Positions 8,218 to 16,439 of a DNA stretch of 64,000 nucleotides are shown in pieces. Positions within the stretch are counted from its first letter, which is position 1, and each line of letters begins with the position of its first letter. The position numbers and the translations under genes are program-made. The stretch spans positions 1 to 64,000 of the forward strand of contig DASQWB010000141.1 in assembly GCA_035640455.1 (NCBI GenBank), written 5' to 3'. The notes beneath the pieces are model-generated. The model saw nothing but the letters and a program-made list of their open reading frames with translations. It was not told where the DNA came from and made no database searches. Origin of the DNA: AC-50 sp035640455. Its GTDB lineage: Bacteria; Actinomycetota; Thermoleophilia; Gaiellales; Gaiellaceae.

Positions 8218-9558
8218 ATGGAGATCGCACGCGCCCTCAACCCCCGCGGCTGGCTCCTCGGCGGCGCGCACGGCAAGGAGGCGCTCTGGATCGCGTGGCA
8301 GCGCGCGGCGCCGGGTGTCGTCAGCTTCACCACCGTCCTCGTCGACGGGATCGCCGGCGGCGGCTATTTCCCCCGGGCGTGGCGGCTGACGTCCTTCGCG
8401 CTCCTCGCCTTCGCGCTCGCCGCCCTCGTCGGCCGGCGACGGATCGCGCTCGGCCGGATCGAGCGCACGTTCCTCGGTTTCCTCGCGGCGCTGACCGCGT
8501 GGACGGCGGCCTCGTGGTGGTGGTCGGACACCCCCGGCACCTCCGTCCTCGAAGGCGAGCGCGACGTCGTCTACCTCGCCGGCGCGGCCGCGCTGCTCCT
8601 TGCCCTCGAGCGCGAGTCGCTGCCGGTGCTGCTCGCCGGCGTGCTCGGCGGGATCACGGCCGTCGCCGGCTACGGCCTCGGGACGTACCTGCTGTACGGC
8701 CGGCACCACCTCAACCCGATCGAGGGAAAGCTGCTCTTCGAGCCGCTCGGCTACGCGAACGCGCTCGGCATCTACGCGGCGATCGGGATCCTGCTCGCCT
8801 TCGGCCTCGCGCTCACCCTCCGGCCGCCGCTGCTCCGGCTGGCGTGCCTCGCGCCGATCGGCATCCTCGCTCCATCGCTCTACCTGACCGAGAGCCGGGC
8901 GGCGGAGCTCAGCCTCGCGCTCGGACTCCTCGTCCTCGTGCGCTTCGGCCGCCGGATCCCGCGACCGGTGATGGCCGCCGTCGCGGTCGGAGCGGCCGCG
9001 GCGATCGTCGCCGTCGCCGTCGCGATCGCCCATCAGGAGCACAACCTGGCGGCGCGGCTCGCCGGCGCGAACCGGCCCCACTACTGGCACGTGGCGTGGC
9101 ACGAGGTCGAGCTGAACCCCGTCCTCGGCTCCGGCGCCGGCACGTTCGAGCGCTACTGGCTCCACTACCGGCCGGTGAGCTCGTTCGCGCGCGACGCCCA
9201 CAGCCTCTACCTCGAGACGCTCGCCGAGCTCGGCCCGATCGGCCTGGCGCTGCTGCTCGTGGCGCTTGGCCTGCCGCTGCTCGTCCTCCGCAGGCGCCGC
9301 GACCCGCTCCTCGCGACCGCCGCCGCGGCCTACGTCGCCTACCTCCTGCACGCAGGCGTCGACTGGGACTGGGAGCTTCCGGCGGTGACGCTGACCGGCC
9401 TGATCTGCGGCGCCTCACTCCTCGTCGCCGCCCGCGGGGACGAGGCGCCGGAGCTTCGCTCCTGGGGGCGATTCGTCCTGCTCGTTCCAGCTTTTTCGCT
9501 CGCCGTCCTCGCCGTGGTCCGCCTCGAAACTGGACCTACATTGCCATTCTCCCCTTGA
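8218..9558 (+). CDS. O-antigen ligase-like membrane protein
   Basis: 446 residues with about ten to twelve membrane segments. The long extracytoplasmic loop contains HYWHVAWHEVELNPVLGSG, then SFARDAHSLYLETLAELGPIG, the H-S-x-Y-L-E-T pattern typical of the Wzy/WaaL superfamily. It resembles the protein at 1694-3088 in overall plan and is probably the second ligase or polymerase of this cluster. It starts at ATG 8218 and is divergent from the decarboxylase gene, with 112 bases between them that should hold both promoters. Which glycan it acts on is not shown. Confidence 0.85.
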   Translation: MEIARALNPRGWLLGGAHGKEALWIAWQRAAPGVVSFTTVLVDGIAGGGYFPRAWRLTSFALLAFALAALVGRRRIALGRIERTFLGFLAALTAWTAASWWWSDTPGTSVLEGERDVVYLAGAAALLLALERESLPVLLAGVLGGITAVAGYGLGTYLLYGRHHLNPIEGKLLFEPLGYANALGIYAAIGILLAFGLALTLRPPLLRLACLAPIGILAPSLYLTESRAAELSLALGLLVLVRFGRRIPRPVMAAVAVGAAAAIVAVAVAIAHQEHNLAARLAGANRPHYWHVAWHEVELNPVLGSGAGTFERYWLHYRPVSSFARDAHSLYLETLAELGPIGLALLLVALGLPLLVLRRRRDPLLATAAAAYVAYLLHAGVDWDWELPAVTLTGLICGASLLVAARGDEAPELRSWGRFVLLVPAFSLAVLAVVRLETGPTLPFSP

Positions 9559-9610
9559 AAAGTGCTGCAGAACCCGCCATAGTCGACGTAATACCAAAGG
9601 GGGAGAGGGT

Positions 9611-10396
9611 TTGGACTGCGGCTCCGAACATCGAGGAGAGACTCCTGAGCGGGCGCCTGACGCTGGGCGGAAGCGGCTGAATGGGCCGTTCTTCCGTCGC
9701 GGCGCGGCGATCGCGCTCGTCGCGCTCGGGCTGATCACGCTTGCGTCGATCGGCTACGCGGGCGCGAGCAAGATCGGCCTACTCTCGTACAACTACCAGT
9801 ACTGCACGACCCCGTCGCAGTACCAGTACTGCTCGACCTCCACGAGCACGACCTCGACGACGACGCCGACGAGCACCTCGACGTCGACGGTCACCAGCTC
9901 CACGACGACGCCGACCACCACCTCGACCTCGACGATCACCTCGACCTCGACCTCGACGAGCACCTCGACCTCGACGAGCACGAGCACGACCACCCCGACC
10001 TCGACGAAGCCGGGCAAGGGCTGCGGCGACAAGAACCATCTGCACGAGCGCCGCTTCCAGTGCAAGATCGTGATCTTCAACTTCTCGAAGAAGGAGGGGA
10101 ACGTGGGGACGACCACCTTCTCGTTCTCCGTCACGCTCTCGGCAACGGCGGTCAGCCCGGTCACGGTGAACTACGCGACGGCGAACGGAACAGCCATTGC
10201 TCCTGGGGACTACCTCCCGACGAGCGGAACCCTCACCTTCCCGATCGGCACGAGCGCGACGACGATCAACGTCACGGTGATCGGCGACACGATCAGGGAG
10301 TCAAACGAGACGTTCTACGTCAAGCTGTCGAACCCGAGCCCGAACGCCTTCCTCGGCGACGCCCAGGCGACGGGGACGATCCAGAACGACGACTAG
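9611..10396 (+). CDS. Exported Calx-beta domain protein with Thr-rich linker
   Basis: 261 residues: a positively charged N-terminus, a membrane/signal segment (GAAIALVALGLITLASIGYA), a long Thr/Ser-rich low-complexity linker, the motif STKPGKGCGDKNHLHERRF, then one Calx-beta domain (FNFSKKEGNVGTTTFSFSVT through NETFYVKLSNPSPNAFLGDA). Calx-beta folds bind calcium or mediate adhesion. The TTG at 9611 is the only recognised start giving the whole signal region, with the purine-rich GGGGGAGAGGG just upstream; a CTG about 24 codons in is an alternative. It is a close paralogue of the next gene, so a local duplication is likely. Confidence 0.78.
   Translation: MDCGSEHRGETPERAPDAGRKRLNGPFFRRGAAIALVALGLITLASIGYAGASKIGLLSYNYQYCTTPSQYQYCSTSTSTTSTTTPTSTSTSTVTSSTTTPTTTSTSTITSTSTSTSTSTSTSTSTTTPTSTKPGKGCGDKNHLHERRFQCKIVIFNFSKKEGNVGTTTFSFSVTLSATAVSPVTVNYATANGTAIAPGDYLPTSGTLTFPIGTSATTINVTVIGDTIRESNETFYVKLSNPSPNAFLGDAQATGTIQNDD
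9835..10011 (+). repeat. Low-complexity Thr/Ser-coding tract
   Basis: Degenerate trinucleotide-like array built mainly from ACC, TCG, ACG and AGC codons, coding for a Thr/Ser linker of about 58 residues in the Calx-beta protein. Repeats of this type are prone to length change by slippage. The reverse strand stays open across it and gives spurious Val/Glu-rich and Arg-rich frames. Confidence 0.8.
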
Positions 10397-10409
10397 CTCG
10401 GGCGGCGAC

Positions 10410-11015
10410 GTGCGGGAGAGGAGGCTGGAGCTGAACGGCAAGACCGTGCGGATCGGGCTCGCGGCCGCGTTCGGCCTGTTCGTGCTCGTCTCGCTCGGCC
10501 TGCTCGCAGGGGTCGGCTTCAACGGCCTGAGCAGCGTCGCCCGCGCGTACGAGTACTCGACGACGATCACGACGACCACCACGACCAGCACGAGCACGAC
10601 CACGACGACCACGCCGACCTCGACGAAGCCGGGCAAGGGCTGCGGCGACAAGAACCACCTGCACGAGCGGCGCTTCGAGTGCAAGGTCGTGATCAGCGAC
10701 GTGAGCAAGAAGGAGGGCAACTCTGGCACGACGACGTTCGTGTTCACCCTCACGCTCTCCGGATCTCCACTCAGCACGGTCACGGTCGACTACGCGACCG
10801 CGGACGGGACGGCGATCGCGGGCTCCGACTACCTCTCCGCGAGCGGCACCGCCACCTTCTCGGTCGGCGTGACAACGAAGACGATCACCGTCTCTGTGCT
10901 CGGGAACACGACCCGCGCGCCGAACAAGACGTTCTACGTCAACCTCTTGAACCCGAGCGCGAACGCCTACCTCGGCGACGCGCAGGCCGTCGGCACGATC
11001 TACAACGACGACTGA
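10410..11015 (+). CDS. Exported Calx-beta domain protein (paralogue of preceding gene)
   Basis: 201 residues with the same plan as its neighbour: signal/anchor segment (IGLAAAFGLFVLVSLGLLAG), shorter Thr-rich linker, STKPGKGCGDKNHLHERRF, and one Calx-beta domain (SDVSKKEGNSGTTTFVFTLT to KTFYVNLLNPSANAYLGDA). The main difference is a linker about a third as long. It starts 13 bases after the paralogue ends, so the two are probably co-transcribed. GTG 10410 is chosen; GTG 10446 is possible and still keeps the whole signal segment. Role: surface or matrix adhesion is inferred from the domain only. Confidence 0.8.
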   Translation: MRERRLELNGKTVRIGLAAAFGLFVLVSLGLLAGVGFNGLSSVARAYEYSTTITTTTTTSTSTTTTTTPTSTKPGKGCGDKNHLHERRFECKVVISDVSKKEGNSGTTTFVFTLTLSGSPLSTVTVDYATADGTAIAGSDYLSASGTATFSVGVTTKTITVSVLGNTTRAPNKTFYVNLLNPSANAYLGDAQAVGTIYNDD

Positions 11016-11131
11016 GGCTCTCCCTCGGTTGAGGGTTTCTCGGTAGGTAACCGCAGGTTCCCGCCGAACTTCGGCATCTGCAGGGAAAACGCCTACGACC
11101 CCCCGTCGGCGGCACGAGGAAAGGACAGACG

Positions 11132-11491
11132 ATGAAGGACCTCCTGAAGGTGGCCGTCCTCTGTGCGGCAGTCGCGTGCGTCGCCCCTGCGATCGGCTAC
11201 GCGAAAGGCCCGCCGCCGCCGAACGCGTCACTGCCCGCGAAGGCGAAGGCCTACGGCCGCTACTGCCAGGACCAGAGCAAGAAGCACGTTCCCGGCCAGA
11301 AGGGCACGCCGTTCAGCCAGTGCGTCACCGCGATGGCGAAGCTCGCGACCGGCAAGACCGACTCCCCGAAGGCCGCGTGCAGCGCGATGAGCAAGAAGCA
11401 CGTCGCCGGTGAGAAGGGAACGCCGTACAGCCGTTGCGTCGCGGCGGGAGCGAAGCTCCTCAGGGATCAGAAGAAGCAGCAGCACCCGTAA
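11132..11491 (+). CDS. Small secreted protein with two Cys-paired repeats
   Basis: 119 residues. A signal peptide (MKDLLKVAVLCAAVACVAPAIGYA) is followed by two copies of a repeat of about 32 residues, best seen as SKKHVPGQKGTPFSQCV and SKKHVAGEKGTPYSRCV, each with a cysteine before and after. The mature protein is basic and would form two small disulfide-linked units outside the cell. The ATG is preceded by GAGGAAAGGA at good spacing. No known family is recognised. It may be co-transcribed with the Calx-beta genes or the following hydrolase. Confidence 0.75.
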   Translation: MKDLLKVAVLCAAVACVAPAIGYAKGPPPPNASLPAKAKAYGRYCQDQSKKHVPGQKGTPFSQCVTAMAKLATGKTDSPKAACSAMSKKHVAGEKGTPYSRCVAAGAKLLRDQKKQQHP

Positions 11492-11524
11492 CCCGCATCC
11501 GGCTAGTGCCGTACGATCGCGGCG

Positions 11525-12589
11525 GTGAGGCGCTCGTGGATGCTCGCGGCGCTCGCTGCCTGGCTCCTCGCAGCCACGGCCGCGGCGGCGACGCGGGCGA
11601 CGGCTGCGGCACCGAGCTCGTTCGGCGTCGCAGACGGAGGAGACATCCAGACGCTGTCGAGGAGCGATCTGGCGCGCTATCTCGACGGAGTCAAAGGTGC
11701 AGGCGCGCGCTGGATCCGCATCGGCATCTATTGGGCGGTGATCCAGCGAGGGGGGCCGAGAAGTTACGACTGGAAGGCGTTCGACCGGGTCGTGAACGCG
11801 GCCAAACGCCGGCGGCTAGCGGTGCTGGGGGTGATCGTCTACACGCCTAGCTGGGCGCGGGCGAGAGGCATGCCGGGCGCGGCGCCGCCGCTCGACCTCG
11901 GCCTCTACGCCGCCTTCGCCGGTCGAGTGGCGAGGCACTTCCGAGCTCGAGTACGCGCGTACGAGATCTGGAACGAGCCGAACATCGCCGGATTCTGGGC
12001 CCCCGGCCCCTCGCCGGCCGCCTACACCGCCATGCTCGAGCTGGCCTACCGCGCCATCAAGCGCGCCCGGCCGTCCGCAACCGTCGTGTCGGCCGGGCTC
12101 TCACCCCACGCGAGCTACGGCGCCGTCGACGCGCAGCACGTGAACCCGATCACGTTCCTCGAGCAGATGTACGCGAACGGCGCCCGCGGCAGCATGGACG
12201 CGGTGGGCTGGCACCCCTACAACTTCCCGTTCGGCCTCGCCTACTACAACTGGAGCGCCTGGTCGCAGATGGCAGCGACCGCCCCGAGCGCGCGCAGCGT
12301 CATGCGTGCGAACGGCGACGGCGGCAAGCGCGTCTGGGCGACCGAATGGGGTGCGCCGACCGGGACCTCTGCCACGAGCGTCACCGAAGCCGGGCAGGCG
12401 GCGCTGGTCGCGGACGCCTTGCGGAGACTGAGGGCGTTACCGTGGGCCGGACCGTCCTTCCTCTACAGCTACAGGGACACCGGGACGAACGCAGCAGATC
12501 GCGTGCAGAACTTCGGCATCGTCCGCCACGACTTTTCGCGCAAGCCCGCCTACGCCGCGTTCCGGAACGCGACGCGGCGCCGGTCTTGA
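11525..12589 (+). CDS. Secreted clan GH-A glycoside hydrolase-like protein
   Basis: 354 residues. A signal peptide leads to a TIM-barrel domain with the acid/base glutamate in YEIWNEPNIAG (E151) and the nucleophile in WATEWGAPTG (E274), as in GH5/GH39-like retaining enzymes. DAVGWHPYNFP supplies the conserved His of the active site. It is the second such protein in the window (see 6014-7174), but the two are only distantly similar. The GTG start lies 33 bases after the preceding small secreted protein. Substrate unknown; remodelling of cell-surface or environmental polysaccharide is inferred. Confidence 0.82.
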   Translation: MRRSWMLAALAAWLLAATAAAATRATAAAPSSFGVADGGDIQTLSRSDLARYLDGVKGAGARWIRIGIYWAVIQRGGPRSYDWKAFDRVVNAAKRRRLAVLGVIVYTPSWARARGMPGAAPPLDLGLYAAFAGRVARHFRARVRAYEIWNEPNIAGFWAPGPSPAAYTAMLELAYRAIKRARPSATVVSAGLSPHASYGAVDAQHVNPITFLEQMYANGARGSMDAVGWHPYNFPFGLAYYNWSAWSQMAATAPSARSVMRANGDGGKRVWATEWGAPTGTSATSVTEAGQAALVADALRRLRALPWAGPSFLYSYRDTGTNAADRVQNFGIVRHDFSRKPAYAAFRNATRRRS

Positions 12590-12832
12590 TCACGGCCGCA
12601 GTCGTTCACCCAGCCCGTTCAGTGCCCTCGTGAACGGCGACCACAGCGACCGCTCCCACAGCGAGCCTCGGCAGATCGGGCAGCGCGGAAGCTCTGCGCG
12701 GACGACGGCGCCGTAGCCGCACCCGACGCACTCGAAGGCCCCCGCCGCCCGCTCGCCCGCGCGGAAGAACTCGACGAACTCGTCCTCGTCGGCCTTGGCC
12801 GGAGTGGCGGTCTGTTGCTGCAGCTCGTGCAT
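12590..12832 (-). CDS. Small zinc-ribbon protein
   Basis: 80 residues. Two CxxC knuckles (FECVGCGYG and PRCPICRGS), 19 residues apart, form a rubredoxin/zinc-ribbon-like metal site. An acidic N-terminal region (KADEDEFVEFFRAGERAAG) precedes it, and SLWSPFTRALNGLGERLRP follows. The ATG at 12832 has a strong upstream GGAGGAGGA, which decides the start against a much longer frame. The gene ends exactly where the hydrolase gene ends on the other strand. Function unknown; small ribbons of this kind act as redox or nucleic-acid-binding modules. Confidence 0.8.
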   Translation of the reverse strand: MHELQQQTATPAKADEDEFVEFFRAGERAAGAFECVGCGYGAVVRAELPRCPICRGSLWERSLWSPFTRALNGLGERLRP

Positions 12833-12897
12833 GTCTCCTCCTCCGTTGAAGCGCTGAGCCGCAGCCCTCCTTCTCCTTGTAGTCCTATCCTCGCCCC

Positions 12898-13851
12898 GTG
12901 TCCAGGCTCGAGCTTCGATCCTTCGCCGACGAGCACCTCGACGCTGCGGGCGAACTCCTCGCCGCTCGCCATCGCCGCCACCGTGCCGCCGAGCCGCTGC
13001 TGCCGCCGCGCTTCGAGGACGCGGATGCGGCTCGCGCCGAGGTCGAGGCCGCCTGGCGGAAGGACGGCGCGGCCGGAGCGATCGCCTATCGCGACGGCAC
13101 GGCGGTCGGCTACCTCGTCGGCGCGCCCGCCGACGACGAACTCTGGGGCGCGAACGAGTGGATCGAGGTGGCGGGCCACGCAGTCGAGGAGGCAGAGGTC
13201 GTGCGCGATCTCTACGCGGCGGTCGCCGCCCGCTGGTTCGAGGAAGGACGCCGCCGCCACTACGTCCTCGTCCCCGCGGCCGACGCGGCGCTCCTCGATG
13301 CGTGGTTCCGCCTCTCGTTCGGCCAGCAGCAGGCGCACGCGATCCGCGAGCCGAGCGCCGAGCCATGGCCCCAAGGCGTGCGCGAGGCGGACATGCGCGA
13401 CCTCGACGCGCTCGCCGAGCTCGCGCCGCTCCTGAACCGGCACCAGCTCGGCGCGCCGGTCTTCAGCGAGCGGCGGCTCGACTGGGACTTCGACGAGCTC
13501 CGCCGGGAGTTCGAGAGCGACCTCGCCTCGGATGAGATCGGGACACTGGTCGCCGAGCTCGACGGGCGGACCGTGGGGCTCTTCCAGGTCGCTCCGCTCG
13601 AGCTGTCGAGCATGCACGTGAGCCTGGCCCGGCCCAAGCGGGCGTGCTACCTGTCGTTCGCGGTCACCCGCCCGGAGGTCCGTGGCTCGGGTGCAGGCGT
13701 CGCGCTGACGAACGCGTGCCTCGCCTGGGCGCACGCGGCCGGCTACGAGTCGATGGTCACCGACTGGCGCGTGACGAACCTGCTCGCGTCGCGCTTCTGG
13801 CCGAAGCGCGGCTTCCGCCCGACCTTTCTGCGGCTCTATCGCTCGATCTAA
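12898..13851 (+). CDS. Tandem GNAT-family acetyltransferase
   Basis: 317 residues with two GNAT-like halves. The C-terminal half has the acetyl-CoA-binding region SFAVTRPEVRGSGAGVALTN (the RGxGxG-type loop) and the closing FWPKRGFRPTFLRLYR. The N-terminal half (about 1-150) has the degenerate fold elements GAIAYRDGTAVGYLVGAPAD and is probably structural. The protein should acetylate an amine from acetyl-CoA in the cytoplasm; the acceptor is unknown. GTG start, divergent from the zinc-ribbon gene with 65 bases between. Its stop overlaps the end of the convergent gene by four bases. Confidence 0.82.
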   Translation: MSRLELRSFADEHLDAAGELLAARHRRHRAAEPLLPPRFEDADAARAEVEAAWRKDGAAGAIAYRDGTAVGYLVGAPADDELWGANEWIEVAGHAVEEAEVVRDLYAAVAARWFEEGRRRHYVLVPAADAALLDAWFRLSFGQQQAHAIREPSAEPWPQGVREADMRDLDALAELAPLLNRHQLGAPVFSERRLDWDFDELRREFESDLASDEIGTLVAELDGRTVGLFQVAPLELSSMHVSLARPKRACYLSFAVTRPEVRGSGAGVALTNACLAWAHAAGYESMVTDWRVTNLLASRFWPKRGFRPTFLRLYRSI

Positions 13852-14189
13852 GAGCGGGGGTCGTGCTTGATCGCGGCCTCGGCCGCGTGGTCGAGCTTCT
13901 CGACGACGGCGAACTTCCCGTGCAGCTCCACGATGCGCGCGATCGCCGGGTCTTCGTGCCCACGTACGACCGCGAACCGCCTCGGATCGGCGCGAACGGC
14001 TTCGTACTGGCCGCGGGTCAGCTCGATGCGGTCGGTGCATTCCAGGCTGCCGCACTCGCAGACGAACTCGATCCGCAGCGATTCGCCTTCGCCACGGATG
14101 TCGAGGCTCTCGGCGACGTCCTCGACGTGCTCGTTGAACTCGCGAAACAGCGCCTCGTTCCGAGCCATCCGTTCTTCGCTCGTCGCCAC
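13848..14189 (-). CDS. Conserved actinobacterial protein with CxCx4C cluster
   Basis: 113 residues. N-terminal helix ERMARNEALFREFNEHVEDV, then a Cys cluster in FVCECGSLECTDRIELT, then YEAVRADPRRFAVVRGHED and a closing HGKFAVVEKLDH. The order is recognisable as a frequent small actinobacterial protein of unknown function; the cysteines probably bind zinc. The GTG at 14189 is favoured because GGTGGAG precedes it by eight bases, although the frame stays open further upstream. It is convergent with the GNAT gene and divergent from the membrane-protein gene, with 214 bases between the divergent starts. Confidence 0.75.
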   Translation of the reverse strand: MATSEERMARNEALFREFNEHVEDVAESLDIRGEGESLRIEFVCECGSLECTDRIELTRGQYEAVRADPRRFAVVRGHEDPAIARIVELHGKFAVVEKLDHAAEAAIKHDPRS

Positions 14190-14403
14190 CGGAGCATTCT
14201 CCACCAGTTTCGCCCGCCCGTGCTCGGGAACAGCCGAAGGCGCGGGACGAAGCGGCGAATCCGCGGCCGCAAACGAAGCGCGTTTCCGGACAGCCCGAGA
14301 CGCTTCCTGCTCGCGCGCGGCTACCAATCGCCGGACGACCACGTCGTCGCGGAGCACGCTCGGGAGCATTGACAGGCGCCCCGAGGCGCGGTCGAATCCG
14401 TAT

Positions 14404-15810
14404 GTGCTCGCCGAGCTTGCGGCTGTCCATTCACTCGGCCTCACGGTTCTCGCCGTGGCCGCGGCGACCGCCCCTTGGCTCCTGGCCGTCGGGATCGTCT
14501 ACCTGCGCCGCCGGCCGAACGAGGCGCAGCCCGACCCGCCGACGCTCGAGCTCGGGCCCGAGCCGCCCGCGGTCGCGAACCTGCTCGTCCACGACTTCAG
14601 GGTCACCCACGACGCGGTCCCCGCGACCCTCCTCGACCTGGCGGCGCGCGGCGTCGTCGAGCTCGAGGAGCGGGAGCCGGGCTCCTACGTCTGCCGCCTC
14701 GAGCAGACGGCAGACGGGCAGCTCGCCCCGTACGAGCGGCGGATCGTCGACCTCCTGCGGCGGCGCGAGAGCGGCGGGATCGTGCCGGCGCAGGCGCTGA
14801 CGACCGGACCCTCGAAGGAGTCGTCGCGCTGGTGGAACGAGTTCCGGCGCGAGGTGATCGCCGACGCGCAGAGCCGGGGCCTCTGCCTCGACATCCTCGA
14901 CGGGAAGACGGTCAAGCGGCTCACGATCGCCGCGCTCGGTCCGGCGGCGGTTCTCTGGGCCCTGACGAGCTTCTCGGCCGGAGCGGTCTACTGGGTGGTC
15001 GCCGGCGCCTTCTTGGGCGTGGTCATGGCGCGACACACGCAGCGCGACACGCCGGCCGGCCTCTCCGCCGCGTCGCACTGGCTCGGCGTCCGCGCGAAGC
15101 TCGCCGAGGACGAGGTCTTCCGGGAGCAGCCGCCGATCGCCGTCGCGATGTGGGAGCGGCACCTCGCCTACGGCGCCGCATTCGGCGCCGCGCCTGGAGC
15201 GATCCGCGCGATCCCGATGGGCGCGGAGTCCGATACGCGCGGCTGGACGTCCTACGGCGGCGCTTGGCGCGCCGTCCAGATCAAGTACCCGGACACGCTG
15301 CCGGCCGGCTGGGGCACGCACCCTGGCCTCGCCTTGTTTCACTCGCTCCTTTGGGGTGCCATCTCCGTCTTCGTCCTAGCCGTGGTCGCTCCGACGGTGC
15401 GCGACGTCGCGCCGGACGCAGGCGCGACCGAGCTCGTGATCGCCCTCCTCCTCGTCGTCGTTCCGGCCGTGGCCGCGGTCATCCTGGGCGTCGGGGCCCT
15501 CCGGGCCCTGGCCGACCTCTGGTCGACGCGGGAGGTGACCGGCCAGATCCTGCGCCTCCGGACCTACGGCTCGGACGACAAGAAGCGCTGGTACGTCGCC
15601 GTCGACGACGGCTCGCGCGCGTCCACGATCCGCGCCTGGCGCGTGAAGCCCGAGCTCTACTCGGGGCTAACGCAGGGAGAGGTCGTCACGGCCACGGTCA
15701 CGCCGAATCTTCGCTACGTCCGCTCGATCGCGCCCGTCGACACCGGCGCCAGCAGCCTGGAGCGCACCGAGGCTATGTCGTCCTCGCCGAGCCCGGCCGA
15801 GCGCACGTAG
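14404..15810 (+). CDS. Predicted membrane protein, DUF2207-like
   Basis: About 468 residues. An N-terminal membrane helix (VLAVAAATAPWLLAVGIVYL) is followed by a cytoplasmic winged-helix-like region (NLLVHDFRVTHDAVPATLLDLAARGVV, described here in outline), two central membrane helices around residues 180-215, a soluble segment, and two further helices near 320-375. The closing beta-rich domain is around KKRWYVAVDDGSRASTIRAW. The plan resembles DUF2207 membrane proteins, whose role is unknown. The GTG at 14404 is chosen because it leaves a complete first helix; no strong ribosome site decides it. The last 97 bases overlap a convergent frame. Confidence 0.7.
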   Translation: MLAELAAVHSLGLTVLAVAAATAPWLLAVGIVYLRRRPNEAQPDPPTLELGPEPPAVANLLVHDFRVTHDAVPATLLDLAARGVVELEEREPGSYVCRLEQTADGQLAPYERRIVDLLRRRESGGIVPAQALTTGPSKESSRWWNEFRREVIADAQSRGLCLDILDGKTVKRLTIAALGPAAVLWALTSFSAGAVYWVVAGAFLGVVMARHTQRDTPAGLSAASHWLGVRAKLAEDEVFREQPPIAVAMWERHLAYGAAFGAAPGAIRAIPMGAESDTRGWTSYGGAWRAVQIKYPDTLPAGWGTHPGLALFHSLLWGAISVFVLAVVAPTVRDVAPDAGATELVIALLLVVVPAVAAVILGVGALRALADLWSTREVTGQILRLRTYGSDDKKRWYVAVDDGSRASTIRAWRVKPELYSGLTQGEVVTATVTPNLRYVRSIAPVDTGASSLERTEAMSSSPSPAERT

Positions 15811-16070
15811 GCCTCGGCGTCGAGCCATTCCAGGAGGTCGAGGAGAAGCGCGCGGGCCGACGTCTTCTTGCGGGTCAGGATCTTGTCGATGAGCGAGGCG
15901 CTCGTCCTCCCGCCGCAGTGGACGAGGACGCCCCCCGGCCCCGCGCGGACCTCCGCCCAGAACTCTGTGTCGTCGGAGCGGACGACGGCGCCCCAGCGGG
16001 TCTCGCGGCTGTCGACGATGCGGCCGCCGAGGTCGCGGCGTTGAAGCAGCCGTCCAGTCGAGGTGGCGAT
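15714..16070 (-). CDS. Small protein without a recognisable start codon
   Basis: A frame open from 16103 to the TAG at 15714 has normal residue composition (for example RIVDSRETRWGAVVRSDD, TEFWAEVRAGPGGVLVHCGG, LLLDLLEWLDAEAYVRSAGL), whereas the other reverse frames are Arg-rich shadows. No ATG, GTG or TTG lies in frame before late codons; CTG at 16049 is the only near-cognate option. The gene is therefore 5'-truncated, uses a rare start or carries a base error. The left end shown is the stop; the right end is nominal. Function unknown. It is convergent with the DUF2207-like gene, overlapping by 97 bases. Confidence 0.5.
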   Translation of the reverse strand: MATSTGRLLQRRDLGGRIVDSRETRWGAVVRSDDTEFWAEVRAGPGGVLVHCGGRTSASLIDKILTRKKTSARALLLDLLEWLDAEAYVRSAGLGEDDIASVRSRLLAPVSTGAIERT

Positions 16071-16080
16071 CCAATTTAAG

Positions 16081-16110
16081 TTGCTTCTTACGTTAGAAAA
16101 TGCTTACACT
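16081..16110 (+). promoter_or_regulatory. Candidate promoter of the arsR-like gene (near-leaderless)
   Basis: TTGCTT at 16081-16086 and TACACT at 16105-16110 are spaced 18 bases apart in an AT-rich island, fitting a sigma-70-type promoter. Transcription would begin at about 16117, one or two bases before the GTG at 16119, so the message would be almost leaderless. The overlapping short repeats TGCTTCTTACG and TGCTTACACTACG could be the regulator's own operator; that is inference. Confidence 0.5.
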
Positions 16111-16118
16111 ACGCCCCA

Positions 16119-16439
16119 GTGGAGGCCGCATTAAAGGCGATCGCCGCGCCGGCGCGGCGCCAGATCCTCACGCTCGTCCGCGACGGCGAGCTCTCCGCGG
16201 GTGAGATCGCAGGGCACTTCGACGTGACGAGGCCGGCGGTCTCGCAGCATCTGAGCGTCCTGAAGGAGGCGGGGCTCGTGAGCGAGCGACGCAACGGCAC
16301 GCAGCGCCTCTACCGGGCGCGGCCCGAGGGGCTCGCGCAGCTGAAGGCGTTCCTGGAGGAGTTCTGGAACCAGCGCCTCGACGTCCTCAAGACCGAGGCA
16401 GAACGAGAGGAGGCAGAGAAGCATGGAAGCGACGACTGA
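16119..16439 (+). CDS. ArsR-family winged-helix repressor
   Basis: 106 residues forming one winged-helix domain: ALKAIAAPARRQILTLVRDG, the helix-turn-helix GEIAGHFDVTRPAVSQHLSV, and the wing LVSERRNGTQRLYRARPEGL. No metal-binding cysteine pair (CVC-type) is present, so it belongs to the non-metal ArsR group commonly paired with SRPBCC genes. The gene starts at GTG 16119 with no room for a ribosome site after the predicted promoter. Its last 17 bases overlap the SRPBCC gene. It probably autoregulates the pair in response to an unknown ligand. Confidence 0.88.
   Translation: MEAALKAIAAPARRQILTLVRDGELSAGEIAGHFDVTRPAVSQHLSVLKEAGLVSERRNGTQRLYRARPEGLAQLKAFLEEFWNQRLDVLKTEAEREEAEKHGSDD

Noticed and set aside
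8158..9351. Long reverse frame of 397 codons opposite the second ligase-like gene
   Set aside because: Charged, repetitive composition without domains; the forward frame has clear membrane helices and family motifs.
9779..10164. Reverse frames across the Thr-coding repeat (Val/Glu-rich and Arg-rich)
   Set aside because: They mirror the low-complexity Thr/Ser codons and have no start context; only the forward Calx-beta frame is coherent.
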